64,000 nt of DNA from Paenibacillus_AA sp045062745 (GCF_045062745.1 NZ_JBJGED010000023.1:1-64000); one strand, 5' to 3'. Positions 32,161 to 41,499 are shown, numbered from the stretch's first letter. The notes: generated by a model from the letters alone, not told the origin. Program-made: numbers and translations.

Positions 32161-32235
32161 TAGCAGAAGACTTGTACAGCAAAGCGCTAAAGCAATTGTG
32201 AACATCGGCTGGCAAACGAAGGGAGAACGTTTAGA

Positions 32236-33399
32236 ATGAGATACTTAACGGCGGGGGAAACCCATGGCCCGCAGCTAACCGCGATTGTGGAAGGGATGCC
32301 GAGCAATTTGCCGCTTACGGCGGAACCGATAAATGAACAGCTGGAGCGCCGGCAAAAAGGATACGGACGCGGCAAGCGGATGCAGATCGAGAAGGATGCG
32401 GCCCAGCTCCTGGGCGGCGTGCGCCACGGGAAGACGACCGGAGCTCCGATCGCACTTGTGGTCGAGAACAAGGATTGGAAAGCTTGGACGACCGTCATGA
32501 GCATCGAGGACGTCGAGGAAGGCAGCGAAGGCAAGCGCCGGCTGAACCGTCCGCGTCCGGGCCACGCCGATTTGAACGGCGGCCTGAAGTACAACCAGCG
32601 CGACATGCGCAACATCCTGGAGCGCTCGAGCGCCCGCGAGACGACGGTCCGCGTTGCGTGCGGGGCGATTGCCCGTCAGCTGCTGGAGCAGTTCGGGATC
32701 AAGGTCGCGAGTCAAGTCATCTCGATCGGTGGCATCCAGGTCGAGCGTCAAGAGCTCCCGCTCGAAGAGCTGCGCCGCGTGACGGAAGAATCCCCGGTCC
32801 GCGTAGTCGATAAGAACGCAGAGGAGAAGATTATCGCCGCGATCGACCAGGCGAAGAAGGACGGTGACACGCTGGGCGGTGTAGTCGAAGTCATCGTCGA
32901 GGGCTGCCCGGTCGGACTCGGCAGCCACGTGCAATGGGACCGCAAGATCGACGGACGGATCGCGCAGGCCGTGCTCTCGATCCAGGCGTTCAAAGGTGTC
33001 GAATTCGGCATCGGATTCGAAGCGGCGAATCGGAACGGATCGAAGGTGCATGACGAGATCATCTACAGCGAGAACGGCGAATTCCGCCGGTCCACGAACC
33101 GGGCCGGTGGCATCGAAGGCGGGATGACGACCGGGATGCCGATCGTCGTCCGCGGCGTCATGAAGCCGATCTCGACGTTGTACAAGCCGCTGCAGAGCGT
33201 AGACATCGACACGAAGGAAGCGTTCACCGCTCAGGTAGAGCGCTCCGATACATGTGCGGTGCCCGCGGCCGGAGTCGTCATGGAGAGCGTCGTGGCGTGG
33301 GAAGTCGCCCGCGCCTTCATGGAAAAGTTCGGAGGAGACTCCCTGGAGGAGATCCGCGCGAACTACGAGAACTACATGGCTCAAGTGAGGGCCTACTAG
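32236..33399 (+). CDS. aroC: Chorismate synthase
   Basis: 387 residues, SD GAAGGGAGAACG. Signatures: GETHGPQLTAIVEGMPSNLP at the start, RPRPGHADLNGGLKYNQRDMRNILERSSARET near 105-135, and NRAGGIEGGMTTGMPIVVRG near 290. FMNH2-dependent removal of phosphate from EPSP gives chorismate, which feeds trpE, tyrA/aroH and mqnA in this window. Full length, single-domain type. Confidence 0.96.
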   Translation: MRYLTAGETHGPQLTAIVEGMPSNLPLTAEPINEQLERRQKGYGRGKRMQIEKDAAQLLGGVRHGKTTGAPIALVVENKDWKAWTTVMSIEDVEEGSEGKRRLNRPRPGHADLNGGLKYNQRDMRNILERSSARETTVRVACGAIARQLLEQFGIKVASQVISIGGIQVERQELPLEELRRVTEESPVRVVDKNAEEKIIAAIDQAKKDGDTLGGVVEVIVEGCPVGLGSHVQWDRKIDGRIAQAVLSIQAFKGVEFGIGFEAANRNGSKVHDEIIYSENGEFRRSTNRAGGIEGGMTTGMPIVVRGVMKPISTLYKPLQSVDIDTKEAFTAQVERSDTCAVPAAGVVMESVVAWEVARAFMEKFGGDSLEEIRANYENYMAQVRAY

Positions 33400-33400
33400 G

Positions 33401-34495
33401 ATGAAGCAGCTGAAGGTCGAATTGGGAGATCGATCTTATCCGATCTATATCGGTGCGGGCTTGCTGGAGCAGGCGGCCGCCTACTTCCAGCAGCACGGCA
33501 TCGGCTTGAAATCGCCGATTCTTATCGTAAGCGACGATCAGGTCGGACCTCGCTACATTGATCGGGTCGCCGGGGCACTGCGGGAGGGCGGGTATATAGT
33601 CGCGACCCGCATCGTGCCGTCCGGCGAGACGTCGAAGTCGCTTGCGATGCTCGAAGAGCTCGTGTCCGCCGGCCTGGAGGCCGGTCTCGACCGCAGCTCG
33701 ACGATCGTGGCGCTCGGGGGCGGCGTCGTCGGCGACTTGGCCGGCTTCGCGGCCGCCAGCTACATGCGCGGCATCCGCTTCGTGCAGATGCCGACGACCA
33801 TCCTGGCCCACGACAGCAGCGTCGGCGGCAAGGTCGCGGTCAACCATCCGCGCGCGAAGAACATCATCGGCGCCTTTCATCAGCCGGAGTTCGTCCTGTA
33901 CGACATCGCGACGCTGCAGTCGCTCCCTCCACGGGAGGTGCGGGCGGGACTTGCCGAGCTGATCAAGGAAGGCTTCATCTTGAACCGCAGTTTCGTCGAG
34001 TGGTTCGAGGCGCATGCGGATGCGTTGCTCGCGCTTGAGCCAGAGGCGCTGGAGCATGCGCTCTATGAGGGCTGTAAGGTGAAGGCTTATGTCGTATCGA
34101 ATGACGAGCGGGAAGATGGCATCCGCGCCTGGCTGAACCTGGGCCATACATTCGGTCACGCGTTCGAGGCGGTGGCCGGCTATGGCGAGCTGCTGCACGG
34201 AGAAGCGATCGCGATCGGCATGGTGTGCGCGGCCAGGCTGTCGGTGAATTTGGGCAACGATCCGGAGATCTTCACCGTGACGGAGCGGGCCTTGCGCAAG
34301 CTCGGCTTGCAAGTCCGGATACCGGCGAACCTCGATGTGAACGACATCATGAACGTGATGATGCATGACAAGAAGTTCCGGGAAGGCCAGATGGTGTTCA
34401 TCGTCCCGACGGAGATCGGGAAGGTCGAGATCAATAAGCAGATTGCGTCGCAATCGGTTCGAGACGTGCTGGAAGCGATGAAGGGAGAGGCTTAA
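33401..34495 (+). CDS. aroB: 3-dehydroquinate synthase
   Basis: 364 residues, starting one base after aroC ends. NAD-binding segment ALGGGVVGDLAGFAAASYMRG near 107 and metal/active-site region QMPTTILAHDSSVGGKVAVNHP near 130. Ligands occur in ELIKEGFI near 185 and LNLGHTFGHAFEAV near 245. It cyclises DAHP to 3-dehydroquinate. Confidence 0.96.
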   Translation: MKQLKVELGDRSYPIYIGAGLLEQAAAYFQQHGIGLKSPILIVSDDQVGPRYIDRVAGALREGGYIVATRIVPSGETSKSLAMLEELVSAGLEAGLDRSSTIVALGGGVVGDLAGFAAASYMRGIRFVQMPTTILAHDSSVGGKVAVNHPRAKNIIGAFHQPEFVLYDIATLQSLPPREVRAGLAELIKEGFILNRSFVEWFEAHADALLALEPEALEHALYEGCKVKAYVVSNDEREDGIRAWLNLGHTFGHAFEAVAGYGELLHGEAIAIGMVCAARLSVNLGNDPEIFTVTERALRKLGLQVRIPANLDVNDIMNVMMHDKKFREGQMVFIVPTEIGKVEINKQIASQSVRDVLEAMKGEA

Positions 34496-34498
34496 GCG

Positions 34499-34873
34499 AT
34501 GATGGTAAGGGGAATACGGGGTGCGATTACGGTTGAGCGCAACGACGAGAACGAAATTTTGGACGCCACGATCGAGCTGCTGAACGAGATCGTAGCCCAC
34601 AACGAGGTTCGTCCTGAAGATATCGCCAGCGTCTTCGTGACGGTGACGGCGGATCTGGATGCTGCGTTCCCGGCGCGCGCGATTCGGCAAATGCAGGGCT
34701 GGGAGCTCGTGCCGCTCATGTGCTCGCTCGAGATTTCCGTGCCGAACGGACTGCCGCGCTGCATCCGGCTGATGGTGCTGATTAACACGAACAAAGGGCA
34801 AGCGGATATCCGCCATATTTATTTGAACGACGCCCAGAAGCTGCGCCCGGATTTGGTTCAATCCAAAGGATAA
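34499..34873 (+). CDS. aroH: Chorismate mutase, AroH type
   Basis: 124 residues. RGIRGAITVERNDENEILDAT at the start and PARAIRQMQGWELVPLMCSLEISVPNGLPRCIRLM match the trimeric monofunctional AroH family; the active-site Arg residues fall in RGIRGA and CIRLM. Converts chorismate to prephenate for TyrA. It ends just before the trp promoter. Confidence 0.95.
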   Translation: MMVRGIRGAITVERNDENEILDATIELLNEIVAHNEVRPEDIASVFVTVTADLDAAFPARAIRQMQGWELVPLMCSLEISVPNGLPRCIRLMVLINTNKGQADIRHIYLNDAQKLRPDLVQSKG

Positions 34874-34900
34874 TCGGCGGTCTCATACAGGAAATAAGGG

Positions 34901-34930
34901 TTGACGGTCTTTTTCCGCTTAGTGTATAGT
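34901..34930 (+). promoter_or_regulatory. trp operon promoter
   Basis: TTGACG, 18-base spacer, TATAGT. Transcription should start near 34937, giving a leader of about 380 nt before trpE. Confidence 0.75.
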
Positions 34931-34943
34931 TAGTAGCAAGTAA

Positions 34944-34999
34944 GAGCCGAGTAGAGCCTAGTAGAGCAGAGTTTAGTTTAGATGAGAAGAGCGCAAGAG
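34944..34999 (+). promoter_or_regulatory. TRAP-binding site, eleven GAG/TAG triplets
   Basis: Ten triplets (GAG GAG GAG TAG GAG GAG TAG TAG GAG GAG) start at 34944 and repeat every five bases. An eleventh GAG is at 34997-34999 after a five-base gap. Number and spacing match the eleven-subunit TRAP ring. Two copies of GTAGAG (34951 and 34961) can pair with CTCTAC at 35195-35200 in the terminator, giving an antiterminator that TRAP would block. A 7-bp hairpin GATTGCC/GGCAATC follows at 35008-35025. Confidence 0.9.
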
Positions 35000-35193
35000 A
35001 CCCCTTGGATTGCCGCCAGGCAATCGAGGTTGACCTGTAAATCGAAGTCCCGAGTCCGGCATGTACATGTGCCTGGATGCGTTGAGCTTTCCTTTCGTGT
35101 TGAACCCTTATGGTTTCGGCATGATGGACGAAGTTGCTTGATAGGACCGATTGCGGATGCCCTTACTTCTAACATAATCTGCTAAGAACGAGC

Positions 35194-35221
35194 CTCTACC
35201 GACGCGTAGAGGTTTTTTTGT
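35194..35221 (+). terminator. trp attenuator terminator
   Basis: CCTCTAC-CGACGC-GTAGAGG followed by eight T, about 195 bases downstream of the TRAP repeats and 97 before trpE. The intervening 35026-35193 holds small hairpins but no convincing ORF with an SD. Confidence 0.85.
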
Positions 35222-35232
35222 TTATTAATTCA

Positions 35233-35300
35233 GGGGTCCCCACAAAGAGGCTCTGCCATGGAATACACTCCGAAGGCATACGTCACTTTGTGGGGGTCTC
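35233..35300. repeat. Dispersed stem-loop repeat, copy A
   Basis: Perfect terminal inverted repeats CCCCACAAAG (35238-35247) and CTTTGTGGGG (35286-35295) enclose 38 bases. A second copy with the same 58-base core length and roughly three-quarters identity lies at 54689-54752. It sits between the trp attenuator and the trpE SD, so the trpE mRNA carries this hairpin just before its ribosome-binding site. Confidence 0.75.
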
Positions 35301-35317
35301 AAAAAGGAGCGATGCCC

Positions 35318-36865
35318 ATGTTTTCCCCTAGCGTGCAAGAAGTCGTCCGCCTGGCCGACACGTACAACCTGATCCCGGTGGTGCGCAACATGATGGCCGA
35401 TACCGAGACGCCGATCCGCGTCTTCCAGCACCTGCATCAAGAGAAGCGGGCGTTTCTGTTGGAGAGCGTAGAGGGCGGCGCCAAGTGGGCGCGATATTCG
35501 TTCCTCGGGACGGATCCGTTCCTCATCGTGCGCGGCAAAGACGGGGATTTTGAGATCGAGCATGACGGCGTACGCAAGACGGTGCACGACAAGCCGCTCG
35601 AGACGCTAAAGGGACTGCTCCGGTCTTACTCCAGCCCGTCGCTGGACGATCTGCCTCCCTTCACTGGTGGAGCGATCGGGTTTTTCGGCTACGACTTGCT
35701 GCAGTATTACGAGAACGTCCCTGCGCACCGGACGGACGATCTGCAGATGGACGACATGCAGTTCATGTTTTGCGATCAGGTAATCGTATTCGACCATTTC
35801 AAGCAGCGCATTCAGGTCATCGCCAATGTGCACATCCGGGAGCATGCGACGGACTCGGACATCCGTGCCGCTTACGAGACCACTTGCCGGAAGATCGACG
35901 CCACCATCGAGCGGCTGCAGCAGCCGGTACCGCCTTTGTCCGCTCCGCAAAATGCCATCCCCGCGGAAGTTGACATGGGCCGCATCCATTCGAACATGAC
36001 GAAGGAAAAGTACATCGATAATGTGATCCGGGCCAAGGAATACATTCGCGCGGGCGATATATTCCAAGTCGTGCTCTCGCAGCGGTTCCATATCGAAACG
36101 GACATTTCTCCGCTCCATGTGTACCGCGTCCTTCGGACGATGAATCCTTCGCCTTATATGTATTATTTGAAAATGGACGATGAAGTGATCGTGGGTACGT
36201 CGCCGGAGGCGTTAGTGAAGGTTGACAAGGGTCGGGTCGAGACGAGACCGATCGCCGGCACCCGGCCGCGGGGCAAGACGCAGGAGGAGGATCTGGCCCT
36301 GGAGCGCGAGCTGCTCGCGGACGAGAAGGAACGGGCCGAGCACTTGATGCTCGTCGACCTGGGCCGCAACGATATCGGACGCGTAGCGGAATTCGGCACC
36401 GTAAAGTGCGATTCGTATATGCAGATCGAGCGCTATTCGCACGTCATGCACATCGTCTCGAACGTATCCGGACAGCTGCGCCAGGACAAAGATTTCTTTG
36501 ATGCCTTCATCTCCTGCTTGCCGGCCGGCACGGTCTCCGGGGCTCCGAAGCTGAGAGCGATGGAGATCATCGCCGAGCTGGAGGAGGAAGCGCGCGGGAC
36601 GTATGCCGGAGCAATCGGCTACCTAGGCTTCTCCGGCAATCTCGATACGTGCATCACGATTCGGACGATTGTGTTCAAGGACGGAAAAGCGTATGTCGGC
36701 ACCGGGGCGGGTATCGTCTGGGATTCCGTTCCGGAGTCGGAGTATCAGGAGACCGTCAACAAGGCGATGGGCATGCTGCGGTCGATCCTCATGGCGGAGG
36801 CGATCTTTGGAGTCTCGCCGAAGACGCCCGTCGCGACCGGCGTGACGAATCAGGATTATTATTGA
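35318..36865 (+). CDS. trpE: Anthranilate synthase component I
   Basis: 515 residues from ATG 35318, eight bases after AAGGAG; longer in-frame starts fall inside the stem-loop repeat. LLES at residues 47-50 is the tryptophan feedback site. The chorismate-binding domain (about 235-500) shows ETRPIAGTRPRGKT, DLGRNDIGRVAEFG, LPAGTVSGAPKLRAMEII and GAIGYLGFSGNLD. It makes anthranilate using ammonia or a glutaminase partner. trpG is not in this operon. Confidence 0.96.
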   Translation: MFSPSVQEVVRLADTYNLIPVVRNMMADTETPIRVFQHLHQEKRAFLLESVEGGAKWARYSFLGTDPFLIVRGKDGDFEIEHDGVRKTVHDKPLETLKGLLRSYSSPSLDDLPPFTGGAIGFFGYDLLQYYENVPAHRTDDLQMDDMQFMFCDQVIVFDHFKQRIQVIANVHIREHATDSDIRAAYETTCRKIDATIERLQQPVPPLSAPQNAIPAEVDMGRIHSNMTKEKYIDNVIRAKEYIRAGDIFQVVLSQRFHIETDISPLHVYRVLRTMNPSPYMYYLKMDDEVIVGTSPEALVKVDKGRVETRPIAGTRPRGKTQEEDLALERELLADEKERAEHLMLVDLGRNDIGRVAEFGTVKCDSYMQIERYSHVMHIVSNVSGQLRQDKDFFDAFISCLPAGTVSGAPKLRAMEIIAELEEEARGTYAGAIGYLGFSGNLDTCITIRTIVFKDGKAYVGTGAGIVWDSVPESEYQETVNKAMGMLRSILMAEAIFGVSPKTPVATGVTNQDYY

Positions 36866-36901
36866 GCGGGGCTGCACCTTATTCATGGGGAGGAAACGGG
36901 G

Positions 36902-37942
36902 ATGACTCAATCGATGACGATTCAACAAGCGATCGGCCGTATCGTAGGCGGCGGGAACTTGGAGCGGGAGGAAGCGCGCCAGGTGATGGGCGACATTATG
37001 GGAGGCGCGGCGACGCCGGCGCAGATCGGCAGCCTGATCACCGCGATGCGGATGAAGGGGGAGACCGCGGACGAGATTACCGGCTTCGCCGAGACGATGC
37101 GTTCGATGGCGAGCGAAGTGCGTACGGAGCGGAACAACCTGCTCGATACGTGCGGGACGGGCGGCGACGGCGCCGACACCTTCAACATCTCGACGACCGC
37201 CGCGCTCGTCGCGGCGGCGGGCGGCATTCGCGTGGCGAAGCACGGCAACCGGGCGATGTCGAGCAAGAGCGGCAGCGCGGACGTGCTGGAGGCGCTAGGC
37301 GTCTCGATCCAGCTCAACAGCGAGCAGGCGGCGCGGTGCCTGGACGAGGTCGGCATCTGCTTCATGTTCGCCCAGACGTACCATCAGTCGATGAAATATG
37401 CGGCCGGGCCGCGCAAGGAGATCGGGGTGCGTACGATCTTCAACCTGCTCGGGCCGCTCACGAACCCAGCCGGCGCCGACCGGCAGCTGCTCGGCCTCTT
37501 CGATCGGAGCAAGACCGAGCTCATCGCCAGCGTGCTGCGCTCGCTCGGGCTGAAGCGCGGCCTCGTCGTGGCGAGCTATGACGGGCTCGACGAGATCAGC
37601 ATCTCCGCGCCTTCCAAAATTACGGAGCTGAAGGACGGCGACCTCCTGACGTACGACATTACGCCGGAAGAGCTGGGGCTCGGCACGTATCCGATTCAGG
37701 AAGTGGTAGGCGGTGACGCGCTGCACAACGCCGCGATGATTCGTGCCGTATTCCAAGGCGCACAGGGAGCTTGCCGGGACATTGTTCTGGCGAACGCGGG
37801 AGCTTGCTTCTACGTGAGCGGCCATTGCCCTACGCTCCGGGACGGTGTACAATTAGCAGCATCTACGATCGACTCCGGCCGCGCCTTGGCGAAGCTGGAG
37901 CAATTAGTTGACTATACGGGAGAGCTCAGCCATGTTTCTTGA
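36902..37942 (+). CDS. trpD: Anthranilate phosphoribosyltransferase
   Basis: 346 residues, SD GGGGAGGAAACGGGG. PRPP loop CGTGGDGADTFNISTTAA near 82-99, KHGNRAMSSKSGSADVLEALG near 108-128, and RTIFNLLGPLTNPA near 170. Adds phosphoribose to anthranilate. Stop overlaps the trpC start. Confidence 0.96.
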   Translation: MTQSMTIQQAIGRIVGGGNLEREEARQVMGDIMGGAATPAQIGSLITAMRMKGETADEITGFAETMRSMASEVRTERNNLLDTCGTGGDGADTFNISTTAALVAAAGGIRVAKHGNRAMSSKSGSADVLEALGVSIQLNSEQAARCLDEVGICFMFAQTYHQSMKYAAGPRKEIGVRTIFNLLGPLTNPAGADRQLLGLFDRSKTELIASVLRSLGLKRGLVVASYDGLDEISISAPSKITELKDGDLLTYDITPEELGLGTYPIQEVVGGDALHNAAMIRAVFQGAQGACRDIVLANAGACFYVSGHCPTLRDGVQLAASTIDSGRALAKLEQLVDYTGELSHVS

Positions 37943-38753
37943 TCGAATCGTCGCTACCAAGAAGCGGGAAGTCGAATTGTTGAATGACTCGCTGAACATA
38001 GCAGCCGCCGAGAAGAGTATCGCCGGGCTGCCGGCCTGCCTGGGCTTCGAGCGGGCGCTGGCCGAGCGCCGCAACCGGCCGATGGGCTTAATCGCCGAAG
38101 TGAAGAAGGCATCGCCGTCCAAAGGGTTGATCCGCGCCGACTTCGATCCGGTCCAGATTGCCCGCGCCTATGAGGAAGCGGGAACCGACTGCATCTCAGT
38201 CTTGACGGATGTTGAGTATTTCCAAGGCTCAAACGATTACCTGAGCGCGGTGCGGGAAGCGGTGCGCGTGCCGATTTTGCGGAAGGATTTCACGATCGAT
38301 GCTTTACAGATCTACGAGGCTCGGCTGATCGGAGCGGATGCGATTCTGCTCATCGCCGCCATCTTGACGTCCGGCGAGATGAACGATTTCCTGAAGACCG
38401 CCCGCTCGATCGGACTCGACGTGCTCGTCGAGGTGCACGATCAAGAGGAGCTGGATCGGGTGCTGGAGCTGGAGGAGAAGGCGACGCTGATCGGGATCAA
38501 CAACCGGAATTTGAAGACGTTCGTCACCGACTTGAAGACGACCGAGGAGCTGATCGCGCGCATTCCGTCCGACCGGACGATCGTCAGCGAGAGCGGCATT
38601 TCCGCTGCGGGGGAGATCGGCTATCTTGGGTCCATCGGGGCGCACGCCGTGCTGGTTGGCGAGAGCTTCATGCGCCAGCCCGACATCGGCGCCGCGGTGA
38701 ACGGCCTGATGGGAGCCGCCGGCGCGAGCAAGCATCCGCAAGGAGCCCAATGA
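37932..38753 (+). CDS. trpC: Indole-3-glycerol-phosphate synthase
   Basis: 273 residues from ATG 37932 (GGGAGAG upstream); starts before it lie inside trpD. TIM barrel with LIAEVKKASPSKGLIRADFDP near 50, VLTDVEYFQGS near 88, LRKDFTIDALQIYEAR near 110, GINNRNLKTF near 183 and SESGI near 215. Length normal. Confidence 0.96.
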   Translation: MFLDRIVATKKREVELLNDSLNIAAAEKSIAGLPACLGFERALAERRNRPMGLIAEVKKASPSKGLIRADFDPVQIARAYEEAGTDCISVLTDVEYFQGSNDYLSAVREAVRVPILRKDFTIDALQIYEARLIGADAILLIAAILTSGEMNDFLKTARSIGLDVLVEVHDQEELDRVLELEEKATLIGINNRNLKTFVTDLKTTEELIARIPSDRTIVSESGISAAGEIGYLGSIGAHAVLVGESFMRQPDIGAAVNGLMGAAGASKHPQGAQ

Positions 38754-38754
38754 T

Positions 38755-39450
38755 ATGACGGCAGCTCAGCGCGGGGCGCTTGTCAAAATATGTGGACTTA
38801 AGGACGTTCAAGTCCTAAAATCAATTCTGCATTTGCCGATCGACTATATCGGGTTCATGTTCGCGAAGAGCCGCCGGCAAGTGAGCGCCGCTCAAGCAGG
38901 CGAGCTGATTCGATCTATGCGCGAGCATGGCAGTGTGGTGCCGCGCGCGGTCGGCGTCTTCATGAATCCGACGCCGGAGGAGTTGGCGGCCGTGCTGCGC
39001 GAGGCTCCGCTCGACACCGTTCAACTGCACGGGAGCGAGTCAGCCGAGCTGTGCCGCTGGGTGCGGGCGACGTTCGGCGTCGACGTCATCAAGGTCGTTT
39101 CTATTGGGAGCGAGGCCTCTAATCGGCCGCTCGGGGAGACGCTCGAGCCATATGCCGGCAGCATCGATATGCTGCTGCTCGACACGTTCGAGCCGGTGGT
39201 CGGCGGGGGCTCGGGGAAGACGTTCGCTTGGGACCGGATTCCGGCATATCTGGAATGGGCTCGGCAGGCGAACATCCCGCTGCTCGTCGCCGGCGGCCTG
39301 CAGGCCGACAATGTCGGCGAGCTGCTCGGCAGCTATGCCCCGGACGGGGTCGATGTATCGAGCGGTGTGGAGACGGATGGAGTTAAAGACGTATCGAAAA
39401 TAACGGCTTTCGTTGAAAGGGTGAAACAGCATGCATCAAGTTCCCGATGA
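38755..39450 (+). CDS. trpF: Phosphoribosylanthranilate isomerase
   Basis: 231 residues. KICGLKDVQVLKSI (catalytic Cys) near 10, IGFMFAKSRRQVSAAQA near 35, DTVQLHGSESAELC near 87, LLLDTFEP (catalytic Asp) near 143, LLVAGGLQADNVGELL near 182 and GVDVSSGVETDGVKD near 203. Starts one base after trpC and overlaps trpB by 20 bases. Confidence 0.96.
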   Translation: MTAAQRGALVKICGLKDVQVLKSILHLPIDYIGFMFAKSRRQVSAAQAGELIRSMREHGSVVPRAVGVFMNPTPEELAAVLREAPLDTVQLHGSESAELCRWVRATFGVDVIKVVSIGSEASNRPLGETLEPYAGSIDMLLLDTFEPVVGGGSGKTFAWDRIPAYLEWARQANIPLLVAGGLQADNVGELLGSYAPDGVDVSSGVETDGVKDVSKITAFVERVKQHASSSR

Positions 39451-40636
39451 GCATGGGCGGTTCGGGGTGTTCGGGGGCAAGTACGTGCCCGAGACGCTGA
39501 TGAACGCTCTGCACGAGCTGGAGCAAGCGTATTTGCACTATTCCAAGGATCCGGATTATATCCAACAGGTTCAATACTTGTTAAACGAATATACGGGACG
39601 CCCGTCCCGCCTGTATTATGCCGAGCGGCTGACCGCTCAGCTGGGGGGCGCCAAAATTTATTTGAAGCGGGAAGACCTTAACCATACGGGCGCTCATAAA
39701 ATCAACAATACGATCGGACAAGCCGTGCTCGCCAAAAAGATGGGCAAGACGAAAGTGATCGCCGAGACCGGAGCCGGTCAACACGGCGTAGCTTCGGCTA
39801 CCGTCGCGGCGCTGCTCGGGCTCGAATGCAAAGTGTTCATGGGCGAGGAGGACACGAAGCGCCAGCAGTTGAACGTGTTCCGCATGAAGCTGCTAGGAGC
39901 GGAAGTCATTCCGGTCCTGTCGGGGACGCGCACGCTCAAGGACGCTTGCAACGAGACGCTGCGCTACTGGGTCAGCAACGTCCATGATACGTATTACATC
40001 CTCGGTTCGGCGACCGGACCGCATCCGTACCCGATGATGGTGCGGGATTTCCAGCGCATTATCGGCGACGAGACGCGCAAGCAGATTTTGGAGAAGGAAG
40101 GGCGTCTACCCGATGCGGTCATCGCCTGCGTCGGCGGAGGCAGCAACGCGATCGGGATGTTCTATCCGTTCGTGCCGGACACGGACGTTCGCCTCATCGG
40201 TGTGGAAGCGGCCGGACGCGGCGTCGACACGGAGGAGCACGCGGCCACGATGACGAAGGGCAGCCATGGGGTGTTCCAAGGCTCGTACAGCTACGTGCTG
40301 CAGGATGAGTTCGGCCAAGTGCTCCCTGCGCATTCGATTTCGGCGGGACTCGATTATCCGGGGATCGGACCGGAGCATTCGTATTTGAAGGACAGCGGCC
40401 GCGCCGAATATGTGCCGGTGACGGACGCGGAGGCGCTCGAGGCGCTGCAGCTGCTCAGCCGGACCGAAGGCGTCATCCCGGCGCTTGAAAGTGCGCATGC
40501 GATCGCCCATGTGACCAAGCTCGCTCCTACGATGAGCAAGGATCAGATCGTTGTCGTCAACTTGTCCGGACGCGGCGACAAGGACGTCGAGTCGATCATG
40601 TCTTACTTGGGAGGTGCCACGCATGAATCGCATTGA
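39431..40636 (+). CDS. trpB: Tryptophan synthase beta subunit
   Basis: 401 residues. PLP lysine in EDLNHTGAHKINNTIGQ near 87, ETGAGQHGVASATVAALLG near 115, and the phosphate-binding Gly loop CVGGGSNAIGMFY near 237. Condenses indole with serine. Start overlaps trpF. Confidence 0.97.
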   Translation: MHQVPDEHGRFGVFGGKYVPETLMNALHELEQAYLHYSKDPDYIQQVQYLLNEYTGRPSRLYYAERLTAQLGGAKIYLKREDLNHTGAHKINNTIGQAVLAKKMGKTKVIAETGAGQHGVASATVAALLGLECKVFMGEEDTKRQQLNVFRMKLLGAEVIPVLSGTRTLKDACNETLRYWVSNVHDTYYILGSATGPHPYPMMVRDFQRIIGDETRKQILEKEGRLPDAVIACVGGGSNAIGMFYPFVPDTDVRLIGVEAAGRGVDTEEHAATMTKGSHGVFQGSYSYVLQDEFGQVLPAHSISAGLDYPGIGPEHSYLKDSGRAEYVPVTDAEALEALQLLSRTEGVIPALESAHAIAHVTKLAPTMSKDQIVVVNLSGRGDKDVESIMSYLGGATHESH

Positions 40637-41429
40637 TGCGAAGTTCGCGGAGCTCCGCGAGCAGAACCGCACCGCTCTCATCCCGTTCATCACGATCGGC
40701 GATCCGGATCCGGAGACATCGCTCGCTATCCTGGCCGAGCTGGAGGCTGCTGGCGCCGATATCGTCGAGCTAGGCGTGCCTTACTCGGATCCGCTGGCCG
40801 ACGGTCCGGTCATTCAGCGTGCGTCGGAGCGGGCGCTCCGGCACAAGATTACGATTCTGGATGTAATCGGCGCCGCCCGCCAGGCGCGGGAACGGGGCAG
40901 CCGATTGCCGTTCATCCTATTCACTTACTACAATCCCGTGCTTCGTCTCGGTCTCGAACGATTTTTCGAGCTGCTGAAGGAGAACGACATTAGCGGCATG
41001 ATCATTCCCGACTTGCCGATCGAAGAAGACGGCGCGGTCCGTAAGCTTGCGGTCCAATACGGCATCCATCTTATCCCGCTTGTGGCACCGACGTCCGAGG
41101 CGCGGATCGAGAAGATCGCCGCGAATGCCCAAGGCTTCGTCTACTGCGTCTCCTCGCTCGGCGTCACCGGTGTCCGGTCGGAGTTTTTCTCCGGCATCGA
41201 CGATTTCCTGATGACGGTGAAGCGGTCGACTACGTTGCCGATCGCGGTTGGCTTCGGGATCCAGAATCGGCAGCAGGTCGAGCAGTTCTCGAAGACGTGC
41301 GACGGCGTCGTAGTCGGCAGCGCGATCGTGCGCTCGGTCGAGGAAGCGATCCCGCTCTTGGAGAATACGGCCACTCGCGAGCAAGGTCTCTTGCAAATTC
41401 GCGAATTTGTGAGACAATTAAAAGGTTAA
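40623..41429 (+). CDS. trpA: Tryptophan synthase alpha subunit
   Basis: 268 residues from ATG 40623 after GGGAGGTG; it overlaps trpB by 14 bases. FITIGDPDPETSLAILAELEAAGADIVELGVPYSDPLADGPVIQ includes the catalytic Glu and Asp; GFVYCVSSLGVTG and VGFGIQNRQQV follow. Cleaves indoleglycerol phosphate and channels indole to TrpB. Confidence 0.97.
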   Translation: MNRIDAKFAELREQNRTALIPFITIGDPDPETSLAILAELEAAGADIVELGVPYSDPLADGPVIQRASERALRHKITILDVIGAARQARERGSRLPFILFTYYNPVLRLGLERFFELLKENDISGMIIPDLPIEEDGAVRKLAVQYGIHLIPLVAPTSEARIEKIAANAQGFVYCVSSLGVTGVRSEFFSGIDDFLMTVKRSTTLPIAVGFGIQNRQQVEQFSKTCDGVVVGSAIVRSVEEAIPLLENTATREQGLLQIREFVRQLKG

Positions 41430-41499
41430 TTGGCGAGCAGGTTGAAATCATTTACCTCTTAGCATTCATTCCGGAAGCATAAAGACCCTCCAGCCTCTC

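Noticed and set aside
32275..33384. Long open frame antisense to aroC
   Set aside because: High-GC shadow frame: His/Arg/Asp-rich, no SD, no domain, fully inside a well-supported gene.
33317..34861. 514-codon open frame antisense to aroB and aroH
   Set aside because: Mirror of the codon usage of the real genes; no plausible start or protein features.
34982..35185. Possible trp leader peptide
   Set aside because: The ATG has no SD, the peptide has no run of Trp codons, and control here is by TRAP repeats.
36649..37581. Open frame across trpE/trpD on the plus strand
   Set aside because: Gly/Arg/Asp-rich shadow of trpD in another frame.
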